From positions 1-5,627 of the forward strand of contig SYDV01000339.1 of the NCBI GenBank assembly GCA_005801395.1: a DNA stretch of 5,627 nucleotides, written 5' to 3'. How positions within the stretch are numbered: the first letter of the stretch is position 1; the number at the start of each line of letters is the position of its first letter. Positions 1 to 5,477 of the stretch are shown here, piece by piece. Source of the stretch: Planctomycetia bacterium. Its GTDB lineage: Bacteria > Planctomycetota > UBA11346. A model generated the notes under the pieces. That model searched no databases. It was not told where the DNA came from and saw only the letters and a program-made list of their open reading frames with translations. The position numbers and the translations under genes are program-made.

Positions 1-1
1 A

Positions 2-118
2 CGTGTTTCAGGTCGCGATCGCCTATTGGGTCGTCCCGGCGTTATTGGGCGTAAGGCGGGCTTTTTAGTGGAAAAGGTAATTCCTGCTGAAGGCAATGCT
101 TCCGAGAAACGTACGTAA
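2..118 (+). CDS. fliM: Flagellar motor switch protein FliM, C-terminal fragment (5' end outside window)
   Basis: An open frame enters from the left edge and stops with TAA at 116-118, giving 38 residues. It reads VSGRDRLLGRPGVIGRK and then AGFLVEKVI, followed by a short polar tail. FliM proteins end in a SpoA/FliN-like domain whose last strands follow the pattern 'V-G-(x)n-G-xPG-x-x-G-x-x-A-(x)3-I/V', and this fragment fits that pattern. FliM is the C-ring protein that binds phosphorylated CheY and sets the rotation direction of the flagellar motor. The strongest support is position: the fragment ends 39 nt upstream of a clear fliN, and fliM-fliN is a very common gene pair. Because only the tail is present, another SpoA-domain protein such as a FliY or SctQ type cannot be excluded. 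Confidence 0.65.
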   Translation, partial: RVSGRDRLLGRPGVIGRKAGFLVEKVIPAEGNASEKRT

Positions 119-145
119 TGTACTGCTATTTGTACCTATATTATC

Positions 146-151
146 AAGGAA
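146..151 (+). promoter_or_regulatory. Ribosome binding site of fliN
   Basis: AAGGAA lies 6 nt before the ATG at 158. It supports that start over any later ATG in the frame. Confidence 0.7.
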
Positions 152-157
152 TAGATC

Positions 158-565
158 ATGGTTGAAGATCCTAAAGCACAAACGGCGGTACCTGCCGCTA
201 ATGATGAAAAGGGTGGAGTTAAACCCGCCGCCTTCCCTGACTTGAGTGGATCTGGTGGTGGCGTGGTGGGCAAACCAAATTTGGAAATGGTGCGTGATAT
301 TCAGGTCATGCTATCCGTTGAATTAGGACGGACGGATATGATCATTCAAGATATTTTGGAGCTCACTCCAGGGAAAGTTATTGAACTGGATCGTCTCGCA
401 GGCGAACCGTTGGATATTTTAGTAAATGGTAAATTATTAGCTAAAGGCGAAGTGGTGGTGGTGGATGAAAATTTTGGCATTCGCATTACGGCTATCGTTG
501 ACGCAAAGTCTCGTGAAGCTGTTTTGGGTGCTGACGGCAAAGAAGTTGAATCTGCTGCGGGCTAA
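158..565 (+). CDS. fliN: Flagellar motor switch protein FliN
   Basis: The product is 135 aa, close to the usual FliN length (Escherichia coli FliN is 137 aa). Residues 1-40 form a low-complexity, Pro/Gly/Ala-rich linker. Residues about 43-118 form the conserved SpoA (FliN/YscQ) domain, with the family signatures VELGRTDMIIQDIL (54-67), LTPGKVIELDRLAGEPLDIL (69-88), VNGKLLAKGEVVVVDENFGI (89-108) and RIT (109-111). FliN stacks below FliM in the cytoplasmic C-ring of the flagellar basal body and takes part in torque switching and in docking FliH export complexes. A short Gly/Ala/Glu-rich tail follows the domain. The ATG is chosen for its good ribosome site and a length that fits the family. The gene is probably co-transcribed with fliM. 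A type III secretion SctQ-type homologue is possible but less likely, given the size and the FliM-like upstream fragment. Confidence 0.93.
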   Translation: MVEDPKAQTAVPAANDEKGGVKPAAFPDLSGSGGGVVGKPNLEMVRDIQVMLSVELGRTDMIIQDILELTPGKVIELDRLAGEPLDILVNGKLLAKGEVVVVDENFGIRITAIVDAKSREAVLGADGKEVESAAG

Positions 566-585
566 GCGGAAAGCGCCTAATTTGC

Positions 586-597
586 ATCCGCCTAGGG
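586..597 (+). repeat. 12-bp direct repeat, copy 1 (ATCCGCCTAGGG)
   Basis: An exact copy of this 12-mer recurs at 800-811. This copy begins 21 nt after the fliN stop codon. It contains the palindrome CCTAGG, and its AGGG together with the following TGA resembles a ribosome site about 9 nt ahead of an ATG at 610. Confidence 0.6.
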
Positions 598-603
598 TGA
601 ACT

Positions 604-649
604 GGCCAGATGGTAAAGATAGCAACGCAAGTACGTTATCCTTGTGGCC
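604..649 (+). other. Bulged stem-loop in leader region
   Basis: GGCCA (604-608) pairs with TGGCC (645-649). Inside it GAT (618-620) pairs with ATC (638-640), and AACG (624-627) pairs with CGTT (634-637), closing a 6-nt loop (628-633). That makes 12 pairs with asymmetric internal loops. The structure is not followed by a T run, so it is not a terminator. It could be a regulatory RNA fold upstream of the pilus gene or a chance fold. It matches no riboswitch consensus that I can recognise, including the cyclic-di-GMP classes. Confidence 0.35.
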
Positions 650-760
650 TAGCGTTCATGAGTCTTCGTTGAGAAGAATTTGCCATCCACGACAAGCTTT
701 TAAGACCAGATTTGGGGCAACAGTACCCATTTCACCTAAGCCGGAACACTAAGTACCGCC

Positions 761-789
761 TTGCATGTCAATTCCGTGCGGGACATACT
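761..789 (+). promoter_or_regulatory. Possible sigma-70-type promoter for the pilC-type gene
   Basis: TTGCAT (761-766) and CATACT (784-789) are separated by 17 nt, the optimal sigma-70 spacing. The matches to consensus are modest, 3 of 6 and 4 of 6. Transcription would start near 796 and give a leader of about 25 nt. This is a weak call. Confidence 0.22.
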
Positions 790-799
790 CTAACTAACG

Positions 800-811
800 A
801 TCCGCCTAGGG
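800..811 (+). repeat. 12-bp direct repeat, copy 2 (ATCCGCCTAGGG), overlapping a ribosome site
   Basis: This is identical to 586-597. Its AGGG end merges into the purine tract AGGGGGAAG (808-816), which is the probable ribosome binding site of the GTG start at 821. The repeat therefore sits within a translation initiation region. Confidence 0.6.
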
Positions 812-820
812 GGAAGCAAC

Positions 821-2062
821 GTGGCTACTAAGCTCAAATTTTCTTACATTGCCCGCGATGCATCAGGGCGCGAACTTAAAGGTAATATTGAAGCCGATTC
901 GGAAGCAGAAGCTACCGGACGTTTGCGTCAGCAGCAGTTGTCTATTGTCAAATTGACGAAGGATGGCGGCGGTTTTAACCTGAGCGGTGATCTTTTTGGA
1001 AATTCTGCCCCTCGTAAAGCTAGCACAGCTGACTTGTGTTTGTTTACTCGCCAATTGGCGACTATGATCGGCGCTGGTATTCCCCTTTTGGAGTCTTTTG
1101 AAATTCTAGCCGAGCAAGCTGGAGATCAGAATAAAGGTTTCGGCCTAGGCTTACAAGAATGCGCTGATCTCGTACGTGGTGGTACTGAAATTAGCGAAGC
1201 AATGACCAATTTTCCGAAGATATTCCCCGAAATTTACATCAACATGGTAAAGGCGGGTGAAGCATCAGGTCAGCTTGATATTATTCTCAATCGCTTGGCA
1301 GACTTTTTAGAGGCGACTGAATCATTAAAGCGTGAAATTAAATCGGCGATGACCTATCCGATTATTTCATTAGTACTCATTTTTGGCATTACCGGCTATT
1401 TGTTGGTTGGCGTAGTGCCCAAATTTAAAACGATGTTTGATTCGTTGGGTGCCGAGCTTCCAGCCGTAACACTTTTGGTGCTTGGTGTTTCGAATTGGCT
1501 AACAGCAAATATTATGACCGTTTTCGGCATCATCATTGCTTTAGTTATTGGTTATAAATTGGCCATGCGCACCTACCAAGGGCAGAAAATCCGCGATACG
1601 ATTTGGCTAAAAATGCCAGTATTTGGACCGTTGTTCCAAAAAGTTGCACTCAGTCGATTTTCTCGAACATTTGGTACACTTCTGTCATCAGGTGTTCCGC
1701 TGCTTCAGGCTTTGGAAATTGTTGCCTCAACATCCGGTAATCGAGTAATCGAAGAGACCTTAATGGAAACGCGCGAGACTGTTCGTCGCGGTGAAAGTAT
1801 TACTACGCATCTAGCGACGTCCTGGGTATTTCCGCCGATGGTGACAAAAATGATTGGTATTGGTGAAAAATCGGGTGCGTTGGAAACCTTATTAGCAAAA
1901 ATTTCGGACTTCTACGATGAACAAGTTCATGCGATGGTTAAAGGGCTTACCAGTTTAATTGAACCTATTATGTTAATGGTCATGGGTGCGGTGGTAGGTA
2001 TTATTGTTTTAGCTATTTTCTACCCCATTTTGCAATTGCAGAGCGCTGTGCGCGGCAAATGA
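821..2062 (+). CDS. pilC: Type IV pilus / type II secretion inner-membrane platform protein (PilC/GspF family)
   Basis: The 413-aa product has the family's usual length (about 400-410 aa) and its two-repeat design. Residues 1-45 form the N-terminal domain (FSYIARDASGRELKGNIEA). The first T2SSF repeat runs from about 72 to 195, with FTRQLATMIGAGIPLL (75-90), GEASG (146-150) and the 'MTYP' site (177-180) entering the first membrane segment (about 180-200). A second membrane segment lies at about 215-246. The second T2SSF repeat (about 277-400) echoes the first with FSRTFGTLLSSGVPLL (280-295) and GEKSG (348-352). It ends in LTSLIEPIMLMVMGAVVG and a final membrane segment reaching YPILQL (401-406). 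The protein sits in the inner membrane, couples the PilB/PilT or GspE ATPase to pilin assembly, and is required for pilus formation. The GTG start is backed by the purine tract AGGGGGAAG. PilC is preferred over GspF because a PilS-like kinase follows, but sequence alone cannot separate them. No pilB or pilT is next to it in this window. Confidence 0.88.
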   Translation: MATKLKFSYIARDASGRELKGNIEADSEAEATGRLRQQQLSIVKLTKDGGGFNLSGDLFGNSAPRKASTADLCLFTRQLATMIGAGIPLLESFEILAEQAGDQNKGFGLGLQECADLVRGGTEISEAMTNFPKIFPEIYINMVKAGEASGQLDIILNRLADFLEATESLKREIKSAMTYPIISLVLIFGITGYLLVGVVPKFKTMFDSLGAELPAVTLLVLGVSNWLTANIMTVFGIIIALVIGYKLAMRTYQGQKIRDTIWLKMPVFGPLFQKVALSRFSRTFGTLLSSGVPLLQALEIVASTSGNRVIEETLMETRETVRRGESITTHLATSWVFPPMVTKMIGIGEKSGALETLLAKISDFYDEQVHAMVKGLTSLIEPIMLMVMGAVVGIIVLAIFYPILQLQSAVRGK

Positions 2063-2224
2063 TTTCGATGGTACTACGTGGGCACTTGGTGGTCGACGTG
2101 GCTAACTGGCTGAGCGATAAAATGGCACGCCCCAGGCAATCATTGCCTGGGGTATTTGTTAACTTGTCGTTAGCCATACTTTTATCGGTTCCTTAGCATC
2201 ATTAAATACCCTTTTAGTGTCCCT
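2063..2224 (+). other. Intergenic region with terminator between pilC and pilS
   Basis: This 162-nt spacer is dominated by a strong terminator hairpin nested inside an 8-bp inverted repeat. The DNA after the terminator (2161-2224) is AT-rich and should hold the promoter of the kinase gene. Only a weak -10-like TTAAAT (2202-2207) is visible and there is no convincing -35. No Shine-Dalgarno site precedes the ATG at 2225. Confidence 0.5.
2130..2160 (+). terminator. Rho-independent terminator after pilC
   Basis: CCCCAGGCA (2130-2138) pairs perfectly with TGCCTGGGG (2144-2152) around the 5-nt loop ATCAT. The stem is GC-rich with 9 pairs and is followed at once by the T-rich TATTTGTT. It lies 67 nt past the pilC stop. 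It should separate pilC transcription from the kinase gene, so the latter probably has its own promoter. Confidence 0.85.
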
Positions 2225-3922
2225 ATGATCAACAAATTAGGTAATTTATCATTAAATCCGAATTCTGTCACGCGTAGTCAAAATGTGCGTACGCAAGCTC
2301 GACAAGTCAGCCTAGTTCGGCTATTATTGATCAGTATTGGTTTCGCTGTGTTGATGATAGTGACCCAAGGTCGCAAACCAGAATTAATAGAACCTGCAGC
2401 ATCGTCACTCAAAGCACTACTTATAGTGACGACCATTGTGGCGGTCTGTTTGTTTTCGACCATGTGGCTTGCTCGTTGGCGTTGGCAGTTGGCGTTGCAT
2501 TTAGTTTTTGATGTGGTGTGGATCGGATTATTATTATTTTACAGTGGTGGGGTTTCATCGCCCGGGGTGGTATTATTATTTGCCGTCGTATTAGTTGGTA
2601 CGTTGGTATTGCCTGGTGTGGTGCCATTTGTGCTGCCTGCATTAGCCAGTTTAGTCTTGGCAGTGGTTGCCAGTTTATACCTCGCTGGGCAGGCGCCATT
2701 TTCGCAAGAGTTTTTGGTCACGAATGTGCATTTAATAAGTATCGAGCGTATTTTAGGGGTTTTAGCGACGCAGGTGGGTGCTTTATTTCTGGTCGATTTA
2801 TTGGGACAATTGCTAGCGCGTCGAATTCGAGAGCAACATATTTTTACGGGAGAAGTACTCGACCGATTGGGGGAAGGGGTGCTAGCAGTCGATCGTCAAG
2901 GGATTGTCGCTTATGCTAATACCGAGGCCATGCGATTATTACAACTATCGGGCTCGGTCGATGGTATCTTGGCGCAGCAGCTGTTAACCAATCCGGTATT
3001 GTCCCCGGTTTTAAACTTATTAATTGGTGATCGTTGTCCGGTACTTGAACGATTTGAGACATCCACCGGACAGCAATTAGTGTTGCGCGTTACCGAACTT
3101 TTGGATCGAAACGAAAAACCTTTAGGACGTACGCTCATTATCGCCGATGAAACTCGGTTGCGACTTTTAGAGGACAGTGCCCATCGATCACAACATTTAT
3201 CTGACTTAGGTGAAATGGCAGCCGGTATTGCTCATGAAGTGCGAAATCCACTCACCAGTTTACGTGGATGCGCCCAGGAACTGGCGGATATGGCGAAGGA
3301 AGCTAATCAACCCGATGCTGCGAGTTTGGCGCGCATTATGGTCGAAGAAGCTGATCGGTTAGCGCGTATTGTCGAAGATTTTTTGTCACTTTCTCGTTTG
3401 CGTACTCCCGAGTTAATTCATATCGATTTAACTCACATTATTCATGATGTCGAACGGCTCATACGACAACGGCGTGATTTGCCAGAAGCGTTGTCCCTAT
3501 CATTTGTAATTGATGAGGATTTAGGAGTGGTACTGGCAGACGAGGGACAAATACGACAAGTCCTCATTAATCTATTAAATAACTCAATTGATGCAGTAAG
3601 CGCCGTCACTACGCCAATTATTTCATGCAAGGTACAAGCGGCATCATCGGTTTTATCTTTGGGTGGCCCTGGTGTAGAAATTCTCATAACGGACAATGGC
3701 TGTGGTATTCCCGCCGATCAACGCGAGCGCATCTTTACGCCGTTTTATAGTACGAAAGCTCAGGGAACGGGATTAGGACTTAGCCTTGTCCAGCGTATCA
3801 TTCGTCAACATGAAGGGTACGTTAGCCTTAGTAGCGAAGTTGGTCGTGGTACAACGGTTACCTTGGCTTTGCCAACTCGATCACATACACGAGTGTTTAA
3901 ACGCGCTTTGGGCGGTGGTTAG
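2225..3922 (+). CDS. pilS: PilS-like membrane sensor histidine kinase
   Basis: The 565-aa product starts with six predicted membrane segments (about 28-46, 61-82, 88-107, 111-130, 132-154, 173-195), the PilS layout. A PAS-like region starts near 210 (LDRLGEGVLAVDRQGIVAYA, 212-231). The dimerisation/phosphoacceptor H-box is MAAGIAHEVRNPLTSLRG (331-348), with His337 as the likely phosphorylated residue. The HATPase core has an N-box LINLLNNSIDA (447-457), a G1 box DNGCG (490-494), an F-box FTPFYSTK (504-511) and a G2 box GTGLGL (514-519). All catalytic boxes are intact. By family knowledge it should autophosphorylate and pass phosphate to an NtrC-type partner such as PilR, which drives sigma-54-dependent pilin transcription. 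No such regulator follows here. The ATG at 2225 lacks a visible ribosome site, but upstream in-frame codons offer no better start. The pilS symbol rests on topology and the pilC neighbour; other NtrB-like kinases share this core. Confidence 0.82.
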   Translation: MINKLGNLSLNPNSVTRSQNVRTQARQVSLVRLLLISIGFAVLMIVTQGRKPELIEPAASSLKALLIVTTIVAVCLFSTMWLARWRWQLALHLVFDVVWIGLLLFYSGGVSSPGVVLLFAVVLVGTLVLPGVVPFVLPALASLVLAVVASLYLAGQAPFSQEFLVTNVHLISIERILGVLATQVGALFLVDLLGQLLARRIREQHIFTGEVLDRLGEGVLAVDRQGIVAYANTEAMRLLQLSGSVDGILAQQLLTNPVLSPVLNLLIGDRCPVLERFETSTGQQLVLRVTELLDRNEKPLGRTLIIADETRLRLLEDSAHRSQHLSDLGEMAAGIAHEVRNPLTSLRGCAQELADMAKEANQPDAASLARIMVEEADRLARIVEDFLSLSRLRTPELIHIDLTHIIHDVERLIRQRRDLPEALSLSFVIDEDLGVVLADEGQIRQVLINLLNNSIDAVSAVTTPIISCKVQAASSVLSLGGPGVEILITDNGCGIPADQRERIFTPFYSTKAQGTGLGLSLVQRIIRQHEGYVSLSSEVGRGTTVTLALPTRSHTRVFKRALGGG

Positions 3923-4172
3923 CAATGTCGTCTTATTTATCGTTGGAATGACTTCGAAGCTGTTTTGAAACTCGCGCACGTTGACCGACTTGGTCTCAAG
4001 CGCCCCACCGGCGTTGGAAAAACCTCGAAATAGCTCTGCTATTCCTTCGGCTTTTCCGCCTACGTGGATGCGCTTGATCCGCTGCATCGGTCTTGGCGCG
4101 AGTTTCAATACAGTTTCTTTGCGTCGCAGACGACAGTTGCCTCGGCTGAGTCCTGACCGACAACCTGCCAAC
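3923..4172 (+). other. Hairpin-rich spacer between pilS and the lacI-type gene
   Basis: These 250 nt encode nothing recognisable on either strand. Three hairpins follow one another. The first is a long interrupted stem at 4010-4060. The second pairs GATGC (4067-4071) with GCATC (4084-4088), extended by GC/GC past one bulged T. The third pairs CGTC (4122-4125) with GACG (4129-4132) around the loop GCA. None has a T tract. The words TGACCGAC and AAGCGCCCC occur both near the start (3982-3989, 3998-4006) and near the end (4154-4161, 4182-4190) of the spacer. The region may be a structured leader of the repressor mRNA or a repetitive element. Confidence 0.4.
4010..4060 (+). other. Long interrupted stem-loop upstream of the lacI-type gene
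   Basis: GGCG (4010-4013) pairs with CGCC (4057-4060), GAAAA (4017-4021) with TTTTC (4052-4056), CC (4023-4024) with GG (4049-4050), and AATAGC (4029-4034) with GCTATT (4038-4043) around the loop TCT. This gives 17 pairs broken by small internal loops. It is not followed by a T run. Confidence 0.45.
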
Positions 4173-5225
4173 ATGACCTCAAAGCGCCCCGTTACTCATA
4201 AAGATATTGCACGACAGTTGGGCATATCGCAGTCAACCGTATCACGAGCCTTGGATCCACTACATCGTCACTTAATTAGCGCGGCAGTGGTTGAGAAAAT
4301 TTTAAAACTATCAGAGGAATCAGGATTCCAAGGAAACATTTTAGCGCGTCGATTACGTAATCAACGGACGGAAACCATTACGCTGGTTATTCCTAGCACG
4401 GTTTTTCGCGCGCCGCGCAATATTGATTTCGAAATTGGCAATCATTTGCTACCATGGCGTCAAGTCGCCGGCCACATGCATGCCGCGAATCAAGCCGGTT
4501 ACGATGTTAAATTGGTGCCACAGGCCGGAACGACGCCAGCAGATGATGCAGCATTATTAGCTCAAATGGGTTTCCCACATTCTGATGGTGTGGTTTTTTG
4601 CGGTCACAGGACAGTCCCCTGTGATTTAAGCCCGCTTAAAAACCGTGGCGTTCCGTATATTATTACGTCAACATTTCCCAAAGACGATTGGCGGCCGTTA
4701 ATTTCCTTTGATCAAGGTCCAGGGATTAAAATAGCTCTAGAACATTTATTTTCTTTGGGCCATCGTCGGGTTGCTTGCCTAGCATTTTCAGAAGAATTTA
4801 CGACCAGCGAATTGTGGATGCCGCGTTATCAAACATGGCTCACGACCATGCAAAACGCTGGTTATTATGAACCATCGTTATTAATTCAGTGTTTCACGGA
4901 ACAAGATTTACGCATGTTATTAGCGAAATACGCTAATAAATTACCATTCACCGCAGTGTATTGTGCTAACGATATTACCGCACACCGCTTAGTGAAGGAA
5001 TTGGTACATCTCGGAATCCGCGTGCCAACCGATGTCGCCGTCGTTGGATTTGATAATAATATTTTATTTCACCAAGTTACTCCGCGATTGAGCACCATTG
5101 ATTTACCCCTCGAAGCCCTTGGTCGTCGCGCCAGTGAAGCACTGATTCAGGCTATCGAAGGGAAAGCTGATATTCCTGAATTATTATTATTGCCAACAAC
5201 ATTTGAACGCCACGACACGGCATGA
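4173..5225 (+). CDS. LacI-family transcriptional regulator
   Basis: From the ATG at 4173 the product is 350 aa, a normal LacI/GalR length. Residues 8-27 (THKDIARQLGISQSTVSRAL) are the canonical N-terminal helix-turn-helix, and residues about 50-61 (SGFQGNILARRL) form the hinge helix that enters the minor groove. The rest is a periplasmic-binding-protein-like sensor: a first strand ETITLVIPS (67-75), VISFD-type position ISFDQG (177-182), LGHRRVACL (195-203), FTAVYCANDITA (259-270), and the C-terminal PTDVAVVGFDNN (285-296) and LSTIDLPLEALGRRASEAL (306-324). The family binds operator palindromes as dimers and is released or enhanced by a sugar or nucleoside ligand; the ligand here cannot be told from sequence. 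The start was chosen because LacI proteins begin a few residues before the helix-turn-helix; a TTG 64 codons upstream would add an unrelated Arg/Pro-rich stretch. No Shine-Dalgarno site precedes the ATG. An operator-like palindrome lies about 110 nt past the stop. Confidence 0.92.
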   Translation: MTSKRPVTHKDIARQLGISQSTVSRALDPLHRHLISAAVVEKILKLSEESGFQGNILARRLRNQRTETITLVIPSTVFRAPRNIDFEIGNHLLPWRQVAGHMHAANQAGYDVKLVPQAGTTPADDAALLAQMGFPHSDGVVFCGHRTVPCDLSPLKNRGVPYIITSTFPKDDWRPLISFDQGPGIKIALEHLFSLGHRRVACLAFSEEFTTSELWMPRYQTWLTTMQNAGYYEPSLLIQCFTEQDLRMLLAKYANKLPFTAVYCANDITAHRLVKELVHLGIRVPTDVAVVGFDNNILFHQVTPRLSTIDLPLEALGRRASEALIQAIEGKADIPELLLLPTTFERHDTA

Positions 5226-5245
5226 GCCTCAACTGACTCATTTTT
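5222..5245 (+). terminator. Weak terminator-like hairpin at the end of the lacI-type gene
   Basis: ATGAG (5222-5226) pairs with CTCAT (5237-5241) around a 10-nt loop and runs into TTTTT (5241-5245). The stem has only five pairs and overlaps the stop codon, so termination here would be inefficient at best. Confidence 0.25.
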
Positions 5246-5261
5246 AAAAAATACGCTTACT

Positions 5262-5291
5262 TTGTCTAACTGCGGACCACTATGATATGAA
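5262..5291 (+). promoter_or_regulatory. Possible promoter downstream of the lacI-type gene
   Basis: TTGTCT (5262-5267) and TATGAA (5286-5291) are 18 nt apart and match sigma-70 boxes at 4 of 6 positions each. An overlapping TATGAT (5281-5286) is a better -10 alone but lacks a well-placed -35. The -10 box overlaps the first operator-like half-palindrome. Confidence 0.28.
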
Positions 5292-5297
5292 ATTTTA
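5288..5297 (+). promoter_or_regulatory. Operator-like core TGAAATTTTA
   Basis: This 10-mer is the exact reverse complement of TAAAATTTCA at 5340-5349, the core of the 18-bp palindrome. It is 52 bp away centre to centre, close to five helical turns. It overlaps the candidate -10 box, where a bound repressor could block RNA polymerase. Confidence 0.35.
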
Positions 5298-5335
5298 GCG
5301 AGTTGTCGAATAGGGATTAAGCATCAAATCCATAG

Positions 5336-5353
5336 TCCGTAAAATTTCACGGA
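5336..5353 (+). promoter_or_regulatory. 18-bp near-perfect palindrome, candidate operator
   Basis: TCCGTAAAATTTCACGGA reads the same on both strands at 16 of 18 positions, with only one symmetric pair of mismatches. A palindrome of this length is typical of dimeric regulator sites. The neighbouring LacI-type protein is the obvious candidate binder, although classical LacI-family operators usually have a central CG and this one has a central AT pair. As RNA it could fold into a 5-bp hairpin, TCCGT/ACGGA. Confidence 0.42.
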
Positions 5354-5404
5354 TAAGTATGAAGCGAACACCTTTGGCCAAGGGGAAAAAAGTTAACGGG
5401 CAAA

Positions 5405-5417
5405 GGGGCAGCGCCCC
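5405..5417 (+). repeat. Short GC hairpin (GGGGC-AGC-GCCCC)
   Basis: GGGGC (5405-5409) and GCCCC (5413-5417) pair around the loop AGC. It follows the word GTTAACGGGCAAA (5392-5404), which recurs in slightly altered form as GTTAATCGGGCAAAA at 5476-5490 ahead of the next hairpin. Confidence 0.5.
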
Positions 5418-5477
5418 CACTAAATCATTTATAAATTAAAAAATCTAAATAACCCAAACCCGCCCGCCGAGCGCCGT

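Larger units (their letters stand above)
566..820 (+). other. Intergenic region between fliN and pilC-type gene, structured
   Basis: These 255 nt hold no recognisable gene. They contain a bulged stem-loop (604-649), a small hairpin with arms TCTTC at 663-667 and GAAGA at 673-677, a 20-codon ATG frame at 610-672 preceded by AGGGTGA, and two copies of ATCCGCCTAGGG near the two ends. A weak sigma-70-like promoter lies near the downstream end. There is no obvious terminator after fliN, so transcription from the flagellar genes may run into this region. Confidence 0.6.

Noticed and set aside
465..752. 95-codon plus-strand frame starting inside fliN
   Set aside because: It overlaps the conserved SpoA domain out of frame. 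Its tail past fliN is compositionally random, matches no family I know, and has no ribosome site.
566..820. tRNA or known riboswitch in the fliN-pilC gap
   Set aside because: No T-loop GTTCGA motif, cloverleaf pairing or cyclic-di-GMP riboswitch consensus could be found.
2068..2196. 42-codon frame in the pilC-pilS spacer
   Set aside because: It runs straight through the terminator hairpin, has no ribosome site and resembles no known peptide.
2518..2919. 133-codon plus-strand frame inside the kinase gene
   Set aside because: It is an out-of-frame shadow of the membrane-segment coding region, rich in Cys/Trp/Ile with no domain.
3981..4172. Longer lacI-type protein from a TTG start
   Set aside because: The 64 extra residues are Arg/Pro-rich and unlike any LacI N-terminus. 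The helix-turn-helix belongs within the first 30 residues, which the ATG at 4173 gives.
3881..4174. 97-codon minus-strand frame across the pilS end and the following spacer
   Set aside because: It overlaps the pilS C-terminus and covers hairpin-forming DNA. It has no recognisable domain, and a GAGG sits too close to its ATG. A small unknown gene is not fully excluded but cannot be supported.
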